NCBI RefSeq assembly: GCF_000195295.1
Contig: NC_015388.1
Location: forward strand, 2,418,001 to 2,482,000
Direction: 5' to 3'
DNA: 64,000 nucleotides
Source: Desulfobacca acetoxidans DSM 11109
Lineage (GTDB): Bacteria; Desulfobacterota; Desulfobaccia; Desulfobaccales; Desulfobaccaceae
Below, piece after piece: positions 32,493-40,597 of this stretch. Every line of letters starts with the position of its first letter. The first letter of the stretch is position 1. The position numbers and the translations under genes were made by a program. The notes below the pieces were generated by a model that saw nothing but the letters and a program-made list of their open reading frames with translations, was not told the origin of the DNA and ran no database searches.

Positions 32493-34556
32493 TTGAATTT
32501 ATATAGTACAATTATTGAAAAAAAACTAAATTTCTTTCTAATGCGTCTGCAAAACGCCTCGCTTCCTGAAGTAATCAATCGGATTGGAGATTTTTTGTTT
32601 ATTTTCCGGACGCGGGCCCGATTTAAAAAAAGCAAGATTTTTATTAGTGACTCTCTAATCCCATCTGCCGATGTTGATCACCTGCAGTTGCCAGAATTCC
32701 GGTATCCAGGAAACGATTCCCGCTTACAATCTCTTCTCTCTGGCGAGACCTTTACGCTCAATGGCAATAAAAGAGAGATAATCGCATTTGAAGACAGAAC
32801 CCGAGGCCGGTTTTCCTGCGACATACCTGTTTCTCAAAACAGCATAGACATCCGCATGGTCTGGGAACCGGCAAGGCTTCAGCATCTCACCATACTTTTG
32901 TTATACCTTCGAGATCATAACTACCAATCCGATTCAGGAGATTTTAGAGAGACAGCTAAAGATTTCCTCACCCCTCACCCGACTCCTTTACCCTCAGGGG
33001 AAGAGAGGAAAAGAAAGGATGAATCTCTGTGCCGGGGAGAGGGGAGAAAAAATGATAAATCTCTGAGCAATGGATATAAAACTGATTCCTTTATGCAAAA
33101 CATTGGAGAATTCGTTAGGAATTCGCTCCTGGACTGGCTTGACAAAAATCCTTTTCTCTCCGGCCCCCACTATTTCTCGGCAATGGAATGCGGCCTCAGA
33201 ATCCCGGTATTTTTTTATGCCTTGAAAATTTTAGATAATCTTGATGACTTAGAACGGCAGCGAATTCTTACTTCTATCTATCAGCATGCTTGGTGGATTT
33301 CCCGGCGTCTCTCGCTCTACTCCTCCCTGGGCAATCATACGGTCTGTGAATGTATCGGACTGGTCTTTGCCGGGGCTGTTTTCAGGTCTGCCCCCGAAGG
33401 GATAGCCTGGCTGAACCGTGGAATCGAACTCTTGCAGCAAGAGCTTTTTCATCAGATTCTGGAGGATGGTGGCCCGGCGGAACAGTCGCTGAACTATCAC
33501 CGGTTTGTCTTGGACCTCTATTGGCTGGCTGCTGACTTTCTGGAAAAGAACCGCTTATACGATTGCCCCGCTTGGAAGCCCAGATTGCTCCAGGGAGAGA
33601 CCTTTCTGCAGGCATTCTGTGATGACCAGGGAAATTTTCCGACTCTGGGCGACAGCGATGACGGTTGGGCCATAGCCCCTGGCATACGCCCGCTTAGAGG
33701 ATCACCGTTTTGCATTAAGTTGCAAAAAATACAGCCGCCAATCCAAGCAAACTCTGAGGCAATAAAAAATCAGGTGTCCTGGGAAACCTTGCCATCCTCA
33801 GGCTACACTATTATACGGGATAAATCCGGTCTTATTTTAACTTTTGATCATGGGCCTTTAGGGATGGCCCCGCTCTATGGTCATGGTCATGCTGATGCCC
33901 TTTCCATAAACCTTAGAGTCAACGGCAGGACTATACTTGTTGATCCCGGCACCTATCGATATAATGGCTTTCCGGAGTTCCGGCGGTATTTCAAAGGTAC
34001 CAGGGCTCACAATACCGTAGCCATTGATGGCCAGGATCAGGCCGCCCAACAGACGGGTTTCATCTGGAGTCACCCGTTTAGGGCACATTTGGTCCGTACC
34101 TGCCCGATTGATAAAGGTCTGATCATCGAAGGTTCCCATAATGGTTATGAAAGGCTAAAAGACCCGGTGACACATTCTAGAATAGTCTCTTTCCTGGAAG
34201 GTCGTCATCTTTTAATCCGGGACACGTTCTCTGGAACAGGAACACATTTTTTTGAACTGAATTTTCATCTCCATCCCGAAGCGATAATAGGTGCTGAGAA
34301 AGAATGGTGGGTTATTCAATATGGCGAAGCGAGGGTTTTTATGAGGCTTTTTTCAGGGGGCAGTTTTACCCTGATCAAGGGTCAGGAAATACCGCCATTA
34401 GGGTGGTTTTCCCCGGCTTATGGGACTAAGCTTAAAAGCCGCGTCTTAAATTGCACTCTGAGCGGCAGCGTCCGAAACATTCAATTTCTGACGGCTATCT
34501 GTATCGACTCCCCCGGGGAGGACGATTTCCTCCTAGAAATGGCAAATTTATTATGA
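32493..34556 (+). CDS. heparinase II/III-like polysaccharide lyase
   Basis: The 687-aa protein has an alpha-toroid N-terminal domain (about 1-370: RMVWEPARLQHLTILLLYL, YSSLGNHTVCECIGLVFAG, EDGGPAEQSLNYHRFVLDL). A C-terminal beta-sandwich follows (FDHGPLGMAPLYGHGHADALSINLRV, LVDPGTYRYNG, RRYFKGTRAHNTVAIDGQDQ). The catalytic Asn/His/Tyr candidates NHT, YHR and GHGHAD are present. In EPS loci such enzymes trim or release polymer in the periplasm. Start is TTG 32493 or ATG 32541; the latter (MRLQNASLPEVINRI) fits the family. An in-frame repeat inserts about 28 residues near position 160. Its stop overlaps the next gene. Confidence 0.85.
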   Translation: MNLYSTIIEKKLNFFLMRLQNASLPEVINRIGDFLFIFRTRARFKKSKIFISDSLIPSADVDHLQLPEFRYPGNDSRLQSLLSGETFTLNGNKREIIAFEDRTRGRFSCDIPVSQNSIDIRMVWEPARLQHLTILLLYLRDHNYQSDSGDFRETAKDFLTPHPTPLPSGEERKRKDESLCRGEGRKNDKSLSNGYKTDSFMQNIGEFVRNSLLDWLDKNPFLSGPHYFSAMECGLRIPVFFYALKILDNLDDLERQRILTSIYQHAWWISRRLSLYSSLGNHTVCECIGLVFAGAVFRSAPEGIAWLNRGIELLQQELFHQILEDGGPAEQSLNYHRFVLDLYWLAADFLEKNRLYDCPAWKPRLLQGETFLQAFCDDQGNFPTLGDSDDGWAIAPGIRPLRGSPFCIKLQKIQPPIQANSEAIKNQVSWETLPSSGYTIIRDKSGLILTFDHGPLGMAPLYGHGHADALSINLRVNGRTILVDPGTYRYNGFPEFRRYFKGTRAHNTVAIDGQDQAAQQTGFIWSHPFRAHLVRTCPIDKGLIIEGSHNGYERLKDPVTHSRIVSFLEGRHLLIRDTFSGTGTHFFELNFHLHPEAIIGAEKEWWVIQYGEARVFMRLFSGGSFTLIKGQEIPPLGWFSPAYGTKLKSRVLNCTLSGSVRNIQFLTAICIDSPGEDDFLLEMANLL
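32967..33048 (+). repeat. dispersed palindromic repeat inserted in the heparinase gene
   Basis: The stretch from CTCACCCCTCACCC to GGGGAGAGGGGAGA is related to the palindrome at 21555. It is translated in frame as LTPHPTPLPSGEERKR... and falls in a region lacking family conservation, so it is an insertion tolerated by the protein. Confidence 0.65.
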
Positions 34557-35314
34557 CTAAACGCCTAAAAATTCTTGATATCTGGGTTGATGCGATAACT
34601 AAGCCGGAGGCAATGCAAAAGGTGGCTGATATTTTGAAAAACGGCCAAAGACCGCATGCTATCTTTGCCGCCAATCCGGAAAAGAACTTCTCTGTTCCCA
34701 AGGACCCGGAATTACATAAGATATTCGAACAGGCCGATATTCTCCTCCCTGATGGTATCGGCATGGTGTGGGCAGCCAGAACGCTGTATGGGGCCAACCT
34801 AGACCGCATTCCCGGAGCCGAATTTTTCGAGGATATCTGTGCGTTGGCCGCGCAAGGAGGGTATAAGGTTTTTATCTATGGCTCAACTGAAGAAGTCAAC
34901 CGACAGTCAGCGGAAATTTTACAAGCTCGCTTTCCGGGTCTGTTGATTGCCGGAAGAGCACATGGCTATTTAGGCATAAAAGACATGCCCGCCCTCATCA
35001 AACACATCAATAGTTCACAGGCTGAAATTCTTTTCATAGCCCTGGGTTCCCCCAAACAGGAGAAATGGTTTGGAGCTCATAAAGACTCTCTCCGCTCTGT
35101 TAAGATCGTCCAGGGAATTGGCGGCACCCTTGACACTATAGTAGGTAAGGTCCGAAGGGCTCCTGAGATTTGGCGTCGGGTTTATGCCGAATGGTTGTAT
35201 CGTCTCCTCAAAGAGCCGAAGCGCTTAAAAAGACAGAAGGTCCTGCCCCTTTTTATGGTAGGAGTTTTACATAAAAAATTTAAACAAGTTATTTGCAGTT
35301 TGGGCGGGTCATAG
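34553..35314 (+). CDS. WecG/TagA/CpsF-family glycosyltransferase (GT26)
   Basis: The 253-aa protein starts MTKRLKILDIWVDAITKPEA, with the ATG overlapping the previous TGA. GT26 landmarks: FAANPEKNFSVPKDPELH, ILLPDGIGMVWAARTLYG, RIPGAEFFEDIC, KVFIYGSTEEVN, GYLGIKD, EILFIALGSPKQEKWF and VQGIGGTLDTIVGKVRRAPEIWRRVYAEWLYRLLKEPKR. It transfers ManNAc-type or related sugars from UDP to a lipid-linked acceptor, in keeping with the UDP-GlcNAc 2-epimerase upstream. It is the last plus-strand gene of the EPS locus. Confidence 0.92.
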   Translation: MTKRLKILDIWVDAITKPEAMQKVADILKNGQRPHAIFAANPEKNFSVPKDPELHKIFEQADILLPDGIGMVWAARTLYGANLDRIPGAEFFEDICALAAQGGYKVFIYGSTEEVNRQSAEILQARFPGLLIAGRAHGYLGIKDMPALIKHINSSQAEILFIALGSPKQEKWFGAHKDSLRSVKIVQGIGGTLDTIVGKVRRAPEIWRRVYAEWLYRLLKEPKRLKRQKVLPLFMVGVLHKKFKQVICSLGGS

Positions 35315-35323
35315 ACCCGCCCA
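35301..35323 (+). terminator. hairpin at end of EPS operon
   Basis: TGGGCGGGT and ACCCGCCCA form a perfect 9-bp stem; the TAG stop codon lies in its loop. Only a weak T run follows, so termination strength is uncertain. Confidence 0.5.
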
Positions 35324-35379
35324 TTAATAATACATAGCTAATTTTGCTGAAAACTTATTACTGCCTGAGCACTTGTGCA

Positions 35380-37083
35380 CTATTTTTGTTTATAATTTGA
35401 TCCGCCTACAGTTCGAGGACTAATCACTCCGCCAGTCTTATAATATTCTATTGCCCCTATGCTGGGGGGATTGCGCCATTTGTTGCCCTGAAAATCTGTG
35501 ATTAGCCCTACAGGACAGCCTTTCCCGATGCAAGGAGATATTGTTTGTAATCTATAATCTGTAGCTTTAGAGCCGCCAGCGTTGATAAATTGCGGATTAG
35601 CCACCATACTATGTTTTTCAAAACCAAGCGCCTGCATCTGGGCCAAGGTTTTCTGACCAGAAGGCAACCAAAATAAACCATCTGTATCCCAACAGTTATA
35701 ATCTAATATTAACTGATTTGTATAACTCGCAATTCCAATAGCTGCTACTGATCCATAGTTCGCAATGATGTTATTGCGTATAGTCCAATAATGATTTGAG
35801 CCACTGATAAAACCTAAATATATTGGATAAGTATCATCACATCCAAAAATAACATTGTTTTCAATATAGTTCATTTCCGAACTATTTAATCCCTGCCTTA
35901 GATAAAATCCATAGCTGCCGCCAAGTGCACCTTTCTTCCCTGTATTTATAATAACATTGGAATACACACGATTATTATCTAAAGCATAATTTCCATCTCC
36001 TTCCATCTGGATAGCTCGCGCAATGGTATTATAAATAAAGTTATTACGAATAGTATTATTTGAAGCAGCGTAGCCATCATTGGCATAAAGAAAAATAGCT
36101 TTCTGAAAACCTCCCTTTACAATATTTGACTCAATTAAACAATTAACTGGATTTTGTAGTCCAAACGCCTCTTCGTCTTGCCATGCCCCATTACGGGCCC
36201 ATCTATCTATGCCATCTATAGTGCCTCCATCTTCAACTATATTATTTCTTATAATATAATTATCATTTGAAGTTCCATATAAATGATTTGCTGCTTGACA
36301 ACGATAATAGTAATTATTTTCTAAAGTAAGATTAGAATTGGTGATTTCACCGCCCATTGACATATAAATGCCACACATAGAATAATTAAATACACAATTA
36401 CGGATAGTAAGGTAACTTGTATTAACAGAAGGATTACTATTAATAATACAATATTCGCCATTTCTAATGGTTAGACCACTAATAATTATATATGATCTGT
36501 TAGTTAAATCTATCAATCCGCGAATCTGATTTTTTGCGTATGAAACAATATGATCACTTGGCATACCTGAAGTGGGTTTATAATAGACCTTACGAAATTC
36601 AGACGAATTATAATACCAGTTTCCATCAGAGCAGGTTGAATTGCTTGCAATTTTTAAGGGCAAACCGTCTTCGTAAACATGATTAACATAGGAATCCACA
36701 GGGTCAGAATAATATACCCCAGGTGTGCCGGTTCCGTCCCAGGAGGTTATGCGCCTCCCCGCATCTATTAATGGCGACTCCCCATCGGCAGCAGCATAGG
36801 TTATACATCCGCCCGCTTCTGATCCACTTGAGGGAGGAATAATTTGAGAAATAATACTCCCACCCTGCTCGCTTATTTTGATTATATCGCCAGGAGAAAA
36901 CTTCGCTCCATTATGCACCGCCACACTCATACACTTCGACTTATCCGAAGGTGGTCCTGTTGCTGCTTCTTTATTTGGCGCCGTGCCATCGGCCCGCATA
37001 TAGTAAGTGGCGGCTTGTGAGCCATGTACCCAGCACAGACTAAGCATGATTACCATGAAAATAGTTTTAATGGACTTCATCAT
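35380..37083 (-). CDS. secreted right-handed parallel beta-helix protein
   Basis: A 567-aa protein with a signal peptide (SIKTIFMVIMLSLCWVHGSQA, cleaved before ATYYMRADG). A long run of coil repeats follows (YIIISGLTIRNGEYCI, YLTIRNCVFNYSMCGIYM, YIIRNNIVEDGG, CLIESNIVKGGFQKAIFLY, NTIRNNFIYNTIARAIQM), typical of pectin-lyase-like folds that bind or cut polysaccharide. The C-terminal DYRLQTISPCIGKG segment also recurs in this family. The GGAGGAAAG ribosome site fixes the start at the paired ATGs (37083/37080); the open frame upstream is a dispersed repeat. It is convergent with the EPS operon, so it is probably a depolymerase or matrix protein for this polymer; that role is inferred. Confidence 0.8.
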   Translation of the reverse strand: MMKSIKTIFMVIMLSLCWVHGSQAATYYMRADGTAPNKEAATGPPSDKSKCMSVAVHNGAKFSPGDIIKISEQGGSIISQIIPPSSGSEAGGCITYAAADGESPLIDAGRRITSWDGTGTPGVYYSDPVDSYVNHVYEDGLPLKIASNSTCSDGNWYYNSSEFRKVYYKPTSGMPSDHIVSYAKNQIRGLIDLTNRSYIIISGLTIRNGEYCIINSNPSVNTSYLTIRNCVFNYSMCGIYMSMGGEITNSNLTLENNYYYRCQAANHLYGTSNDNYIIRNNIVEDGGTIDGIDRWARNGAWQDEEAFGLQNPVNCLIESNIVKGGFQKAIFLYANDGYAASNNTIRNNFIYNTIARAIQMEGDGNYALDNNRVYSNVIINTGKKGALGGSYGFYLRQGLNSSEMNYIENNVIFGCDDTYPIYLGFISGSNHYWTIRNNIIANYGSVAAIGIASYTNQLILDYNCWDTDGLFWLPSGQKTLAQMQALGFEKHSMVANPQFINAGGSKATDYRLQTISPCIGKGCPVGLITDFQGNKWRNPPSIGAIEYYKTGGVISPRTVGGSNYKQK

Positions 37084-37191
37084 CTTTCCTCCATCTATAA
37101 TAAACGAATCTGGATAATACAGTCTCTGGTCTCCGAATAATGGTCTCTGGTTTCTTGTTTCCGGTTTCTGGATGATTTTCATGACCTGCAA

Positions 37192-37246
37192 GCCACCCAC
37201 GAACCAAATATTATTTGCCGGTAGCACAGGTTTTCAATTTTGTGCA
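37192..37246 (+). repeat. REP-like element (GCCACCCAC...GGTAGCACAGG)
   Basis: About 55 bp nearly identical in layout to 60080-60135: GCCACCCAC, a variable middle, GCCGGTRGCACAGG, then a loop and TGTGCA. The right arm has diverged. Confidence 0.65.
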
Positions 37247-37330
37247 AAAGTTGATTTCCCTGTAGCTCATTCGAAGCCCCATTGAAAGGCACAAATCTTC
37301 AAGTCTTTGCTTATTAGGGGCTACTCATGA

Positions 37331-37357
37331 CGCAGACCTGGAGGTCTGCGCTACCGA
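37331..37357. repeat. GCAGACCT hairpin followed by GCTACCGA
   Basis: CGCAGACCTGGAGGTCTGCG is a near-perfect palindrome. On the minus strand it follows TCGGTAGC, so it matches the GGTAGC-led REP layout with a different stem. Confidence 0.6.
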
Positions 37358-37431
37358 TCTTCTGGCATAACAACCGCTGCATGGCCAAACGATATGATTC
37401 CCTAGCCCATTTTGTAAGCACTCCCCGCACC

Positions 37432-38325
37432 TCAAGTCAACCACGGCACCACCAACACTTCCGCCGTGCCTTTCCAAATGTTGGTCTTTGTCCCCTCTCC
37501 CGTTACGCCTAAATAATCGCCGTTCAGGAGCTCTTTGGCGTTTGATTCCAGGCAAGGCGGAACCACCAATAATGATGGCATAATTCCTAAAGGGACGCCC
37601 TCATCGTTTTTCAGGGTTTGCATGGCACGACGCGCCGCCTCATAATTGGTGTCGTTCAGCGTGTCGTGGCTGGCGTAGGCCAACTGCCAGAGGCCGTAGC
37701 CGGCCGCGCCGCGGTAGTCGACGCCAAAGCGGAACTTTCGGCGCATAAAGACATGACTATTACCCGGGCGGTCCAGACTTACCAAGTTCGGCAGAGTGCG
37801 TTGTTGAAAAATAAAAGGTCTTATACTTCTCGACGTATCCAGCAGATACCAGGCCGTACTGGAGCCGCCGCCATAATTGCTCTGCGTTCCCTCTGGCCCG
37901 CCGGGATGGTCGGTAGCAAAGAAGTTCTTGCCATCATAGCAGGGCGTAGTATGACCGTTGGCCAGCAGAGTAGCTATCAGCAGATCGGGATGTTGTTTGG
38001 CGGCCCGGCCCAGCTCGGAGATAACCGGGTTGTAAATCCCGATGGTATCATCCTCCATGTCATTGCGATCGAGTTCAACGGTCGCCTCATAATCTTTATT
38101 CTCAATCTGGAAATGAGCCGCCGCCAGATTACGGACCTGCCGGTCGCCGATCCACTCCCGGAGCATCGGGAATTGCAGCATAAATTTGTAATCGTTCCCC
38201 CTGCCCTTTGAGGTGACAGTCATGGCAACCCGGTTATAAAAACTCGCTGCCCCCTGAAAAGTCTCATTAAAAATGGCATTCAAGGCGACGTAGATGTTGT
38301 CTAAATTTGATTGATTAATGATCAT
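37432..38325 (-). CDS. Mu gpT-like major capsid protein
   Basis: The 297-aa protein follows the Mu major-head-subunit pattern: IYVALNAIFNETFQGA, AMTVTSKGRGNDYKFML, FPMLREWIGDRQVRNLAAAHF, IENKDYEATVELDRNDMEDD, HPDLLIATLLANGHTTPCYDGKNFFATDHPG and LLVVPPCLESNAKELLNG. The fold is HK97-like. Length is near the family's 300 aa. The gene is intact. It follows a scaffold-like gene and a repeat-containing structural gene on the same strand, in the order found in Mu-like head modules. No portal, terminase, tail or integrase gene is nearby, so it is a domesticated or remnant head module. Confidence 0.85.
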   Translation of the reverse strand: MIINQSNLDNIYVALNAIFNETFQGAASFYNRVAMTVTSKGRGNDYKFMLQFPMLREWIGDRQVRNLAAAHFQIENKDYEATVELDRNDMEDDTIGIYNPVISELGRAAKQHPDLLIATLLANGHTTPCYDGKNFFATDHPGGPEGTQSNYGGGSSTAWYLLDTSRSIRPFIFQQRTLPNLVSLDRPGNSHVFMRRKFRFGVDYRGAAGYGLWQLAYASHDTLNDTNYEAARRAMQTLKNDEGVPLGIMPSLLVVPPCLESNAKELLNGDYLGVTGEGTKTNIWKGTAEVLVVPWLT

Positions 38326-38664
38326 GGAAAATCTGTTTGACCTCCTTGTTTCTTATTATTCGCAGATGCACAATGTTGTTTCTTTCACCCCTCACCCTGA
38401 ACCTCGAGGGGACACTAAGGACCAGCATTTCTATAAAACGTAAAGGTAGCACATCACCCTCACCTGGTGGACCGCCCACTTTTACTCTTCCCTGTTCCTT
38501 TTTCCCTGTTCCCTCTTGTCACAGACGCCCCCATTTAGGTAGACCCTCACTTTTCCCCTTTCCCCATTTGGGGAAAGGAGAAATGAGGGGGGGGAGAAGG
38601 AAGGAAGAAGAAGAAAGCATGACCATAAAACCCTTTTCAATCGTTACAAATCAAATTTTTCGGA
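38326..38664. other. intergenic region with G/C-rich repeat arms
   Basis: Holds a CCCTCACCC-type repeat (about 38383-38420), CCCTGTTCC-type runs matching the complement of the AGGGAA arms (38488-38516), and a long imperfect palindrome at 38545-38590 whose core is CCTTTCCCC-ATTT-GGGGAAAGG. No gene is seen. Confidence 0.6.
38545..38590. repeat. long imperfect palindrome
   Basis: The core CCTTTCCCC/GGGGAAAGG (38557-38578) is perfect, and the outer arms CCCTCACTT and AAATGAGGG extend it. The same C-rich repeat vocabulary appears at 21555 and 32967. Confidence 0.7.
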
Positions 38665-39186
38665 TCATAATGCCAAAGATTCTTTTGAAATTTTGAACTG
38701 TTCCGGGGTAACACGCAATAATTTGGCAATGGCCAGTTCGGCAGTGCTCAGGCCAGGTTCAGTTTTGCCGACATACCCGTTCTGGTCGTGGAGATTTTTG
38801 TCCACCGGCCCGATTATAGGCGCTCCGGCTATATACGTCTCGAATCCGAGAGGATTAGTCTCTGCAAACTGCTGAGCCCAACTTCGCTCGGAAGGGAGAA
38901 TCTTACCGGCTTTAAGAGCCTGTTCTACCGCCTCTCTGGCTTTATCTGAAGCTCGTTCAGCCTTGAGCCGGTCTATTTCACCCTGGAGTCGGACTACAGT
39001 ATTTTCGGAGTTTTTCAGCCCCAGCACCGCGATTTTGATTTTGGCGGCATTGGCTTCGACACCCAGGAGCTTGCTCATATCCTCCATGAATCCAAGTGCA
39101 TATCGGATGGATTTCACTCTGGTAATAATCTCCTCGTCATTGGTATCGGCCTCAAGTCCAAGAACTTCAATGAGTTTTTCCTTCAT
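38665..39186 (-). CDS. Mu-like protease/scaffold protein, scaffold half only
   Basis: The 173-aa protein resembles the C-terminal scaffold part of Mu I-like head-maturation proteases: a coiled-coil stretch (SENTVVRLQGEIDRLKAERA) followed by AREAVEQALKAGKILPSERSW and FAETNPLGFETYIAGAPIIGP, ending LSTAELAIAKLLRVTPEQF. The protease half (about 180 aa) is absent upstream. In phage Mu the scaffold is also made as a separate internal product. It would guide assembly of the gpT-like capsid 340 bp downstream. Intact frame; otherwise isolated from phage genes. Confidence 0.75.
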   Translation of the reverse strand: MKEKLIEVLGLEADTNDEEIITRVKSIRYALGFMEDMSKLLGVEANAAKIKIAVLGLKNSENTVVRLQGEIDRLKAERASDKAREAVEQALKAGKILPSERSWAQQFAETNPLGFETYIAGAPIIGPVDKNLHDQNGYVGKTEPGLSTAELAIAKLLRVTPEQFKISKESLAL

Positions 39187-39284
39187 GCGACCCAGTTCCT
39201 TTTTTTCTTTTTATCAGAAATTTCAATACCGCGTTAATTGCAATGTAGCACAGGCCCACTCGCCGTGTCCCGCCAGCATTCCTT

Positions 39285-40280
39285 TTACGCCACCTCTACC
39301 AACAACAGATTCGGCTCAAAATCGATCTGGGTAGCGCTTTTGGCAATACCCACAATCTGCAACTGTTCCCCACTCGCCGAAGGAATTGTTTGAGTCAGAG
39401 ACCCGGCAGTGCTTCCGGCATAGACAAACCCGCCCACCGTGGCGAAGGCCCATTTGCTGTTGGTCACCTGACCCCGGCGGATAAAGCTGCCCGATTGATT
39501 GGCGGTGAAAGCGGCGCTGGCCAGGACCAGACCCGGCATGGTGGCTACCGACCCGGAGGCGGCCTTCCAGTATTTCCCATCCGCCTTGAGGTAGCAAAGG
39601 TCGTAGGCCGCCAGGGCCTCGCCGGCCACCCCTTTAACCACCTGCGGGTCAGTAGTGCCACCGGCTGCTGCAATGGTGACGTTCACAGTCTCATTGGCCG
39701 CACTATCTGCCGCCGTCAGGGTAACATTACTACCGGCAATGAAATTAACCGACCGTCTGGCAGCGATGGCAGTACCGTTGGCCTTGACCTGAACCCGGGC
39801 ATTGGCGTCCAGGTTGCCGGTGAGGGCATCAGCGCCGCCAACCTGGTGCCGGGCTGCATGGGCGGAGACATCCACCCCGTCAACCGAACCGGTAACTGTT
39901 AGATTGCCGTTGACCGTAAGGCCGGCAAAGGCGGGGGCGTTGGCCGTGCCCAGGTTTTGATTGATCACATCTAGGTTGGCCCTGTTCGTGTGAGTATGAT
40001 GGACAACGGCATCGGCGGCATGGACCGAGACATCCAGTCCGTCGACCTTACCGGTAACCTTGATATCGCCATTGATGGTCAGGCCTTTAAATTCCGGAGA
40101 ACCTGAAGTGCCGACATTTTGATTGACCAAGTTCAGGTTGGCGAGATTGCCATGAGTGTGATGAATACTAACATTGGCCGCATGTTCCGAAATATCCACG
40201 CCATCAACCTTGCCGGTAACGTTGATATTACCCTCAACGTCCAGATCAACAAACGTATACTCCTTGACTACTGTACCCAT
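39285..40280 (-). CDS. phage structural-like protein with triple repeats
   Basis: The ATG at 40280 has an AAGGAGA ribosome site; an earlier ATG at 40343 lacks one. The 331-aa product carries three repeats of about 50 residues, each with VTGKVDGVDxSxHAA, an HHTH or HQVGG segment and NxNVGTxxxPxFxGLT. A C-terminal domain follows (VKGVAGEALAAYDLCYLKAD...GFVYAGSTAGSLTQT...QIVGIAKSATQIDFEP) resembling capsid decoration or fibre-end domains. The repeats look like a beta-solenoid stem. Situated first in the gene trio with scaffold and capsid, it is probably a head decoration or surface fibre protein. Confidence 0.65.
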   Translation of the reverse strand: MGTVVKEYTFVDLDVEGNINVTGKVDGVDISEHAANVSIHHTHGNLANLNLVNQNVGTSGSPEFKGLTINGDIKVTGKVDGLDVSVHAADAVVHHTHTNRANLDVINQNLGTANAPAFAGLTVNGNLTVTGSVDGVDVSAHAARHQVGGADALTGNLDANARVQVKANGTAIAARRSVNFIAGSNVTLTAADSAANETVNVTIAAAGGTTDPQVVKGVAGEALAAYDLCYLKADGKYWKAASGSVATMPGLVLASAAFTANQSGSFIRRGQVTNSKWAFATVGGFVYAGSTAGSLTQTIPSASGEQLQIVGIAKSATQIDFEPNLLLVEVA

Positions 40281-40597
40281 AGAGCCAATCTCCTTTTCAA
40301 AGTGTGCTTCATACCCCGAATTCTCCATAAATTCATTTTCCATGAATTTTTCTGAAGGGATACCAGAGAAAAGAAAATTTAGCTAAAACACCTGGATCAT
40401 TTGTCACAAAAGACAATTGATATCCAACCGCAGGGGGATATATGGTGATGTTACAATAACACGCTCAGCAGCAGGATACAGTGAGTGGCACTACGAGGCT
40501 TGCATATTGATAGATTTTTCCCGCCAGGATGCGGGTTTTAGGAAGGTAGTCAAACAACAAAATTCTTAAAGGTAAACCGTGTATTCATCTCCGATGT
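40281..40597. other. intergenic region
   Basis: No gene. A hairpin CCCGC-CAGGAT-GCGGG (40520-40535) followed by TTTT on the plus strand is the only structure noted. Confidence 0.4.

Larger units (their letters stand above)
37084..37431. other. repeat-filled intergenic region
   Basis: Contains an imperfect repeat of GGTCTCTGGTTTCTTG-type sequence (37121-37171), a REP-like element (37192-37246) and a second hairpin type (37331-37357). No gene is evident. Confidence 0.6.

Noticed and set aside
35301-35323. A strong rho-independent terminator of the EPS operon
   Set aside because: The stem is excellent but the following T run is poor, so it is listed only as a hairpin with moderate confidence.
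37432-40343. A complete or inducible Mu-like prophage
   Set aside because: Only three structural-type genes are present; no transposase, portal, terminase, tail or lysis genes were found in the window.
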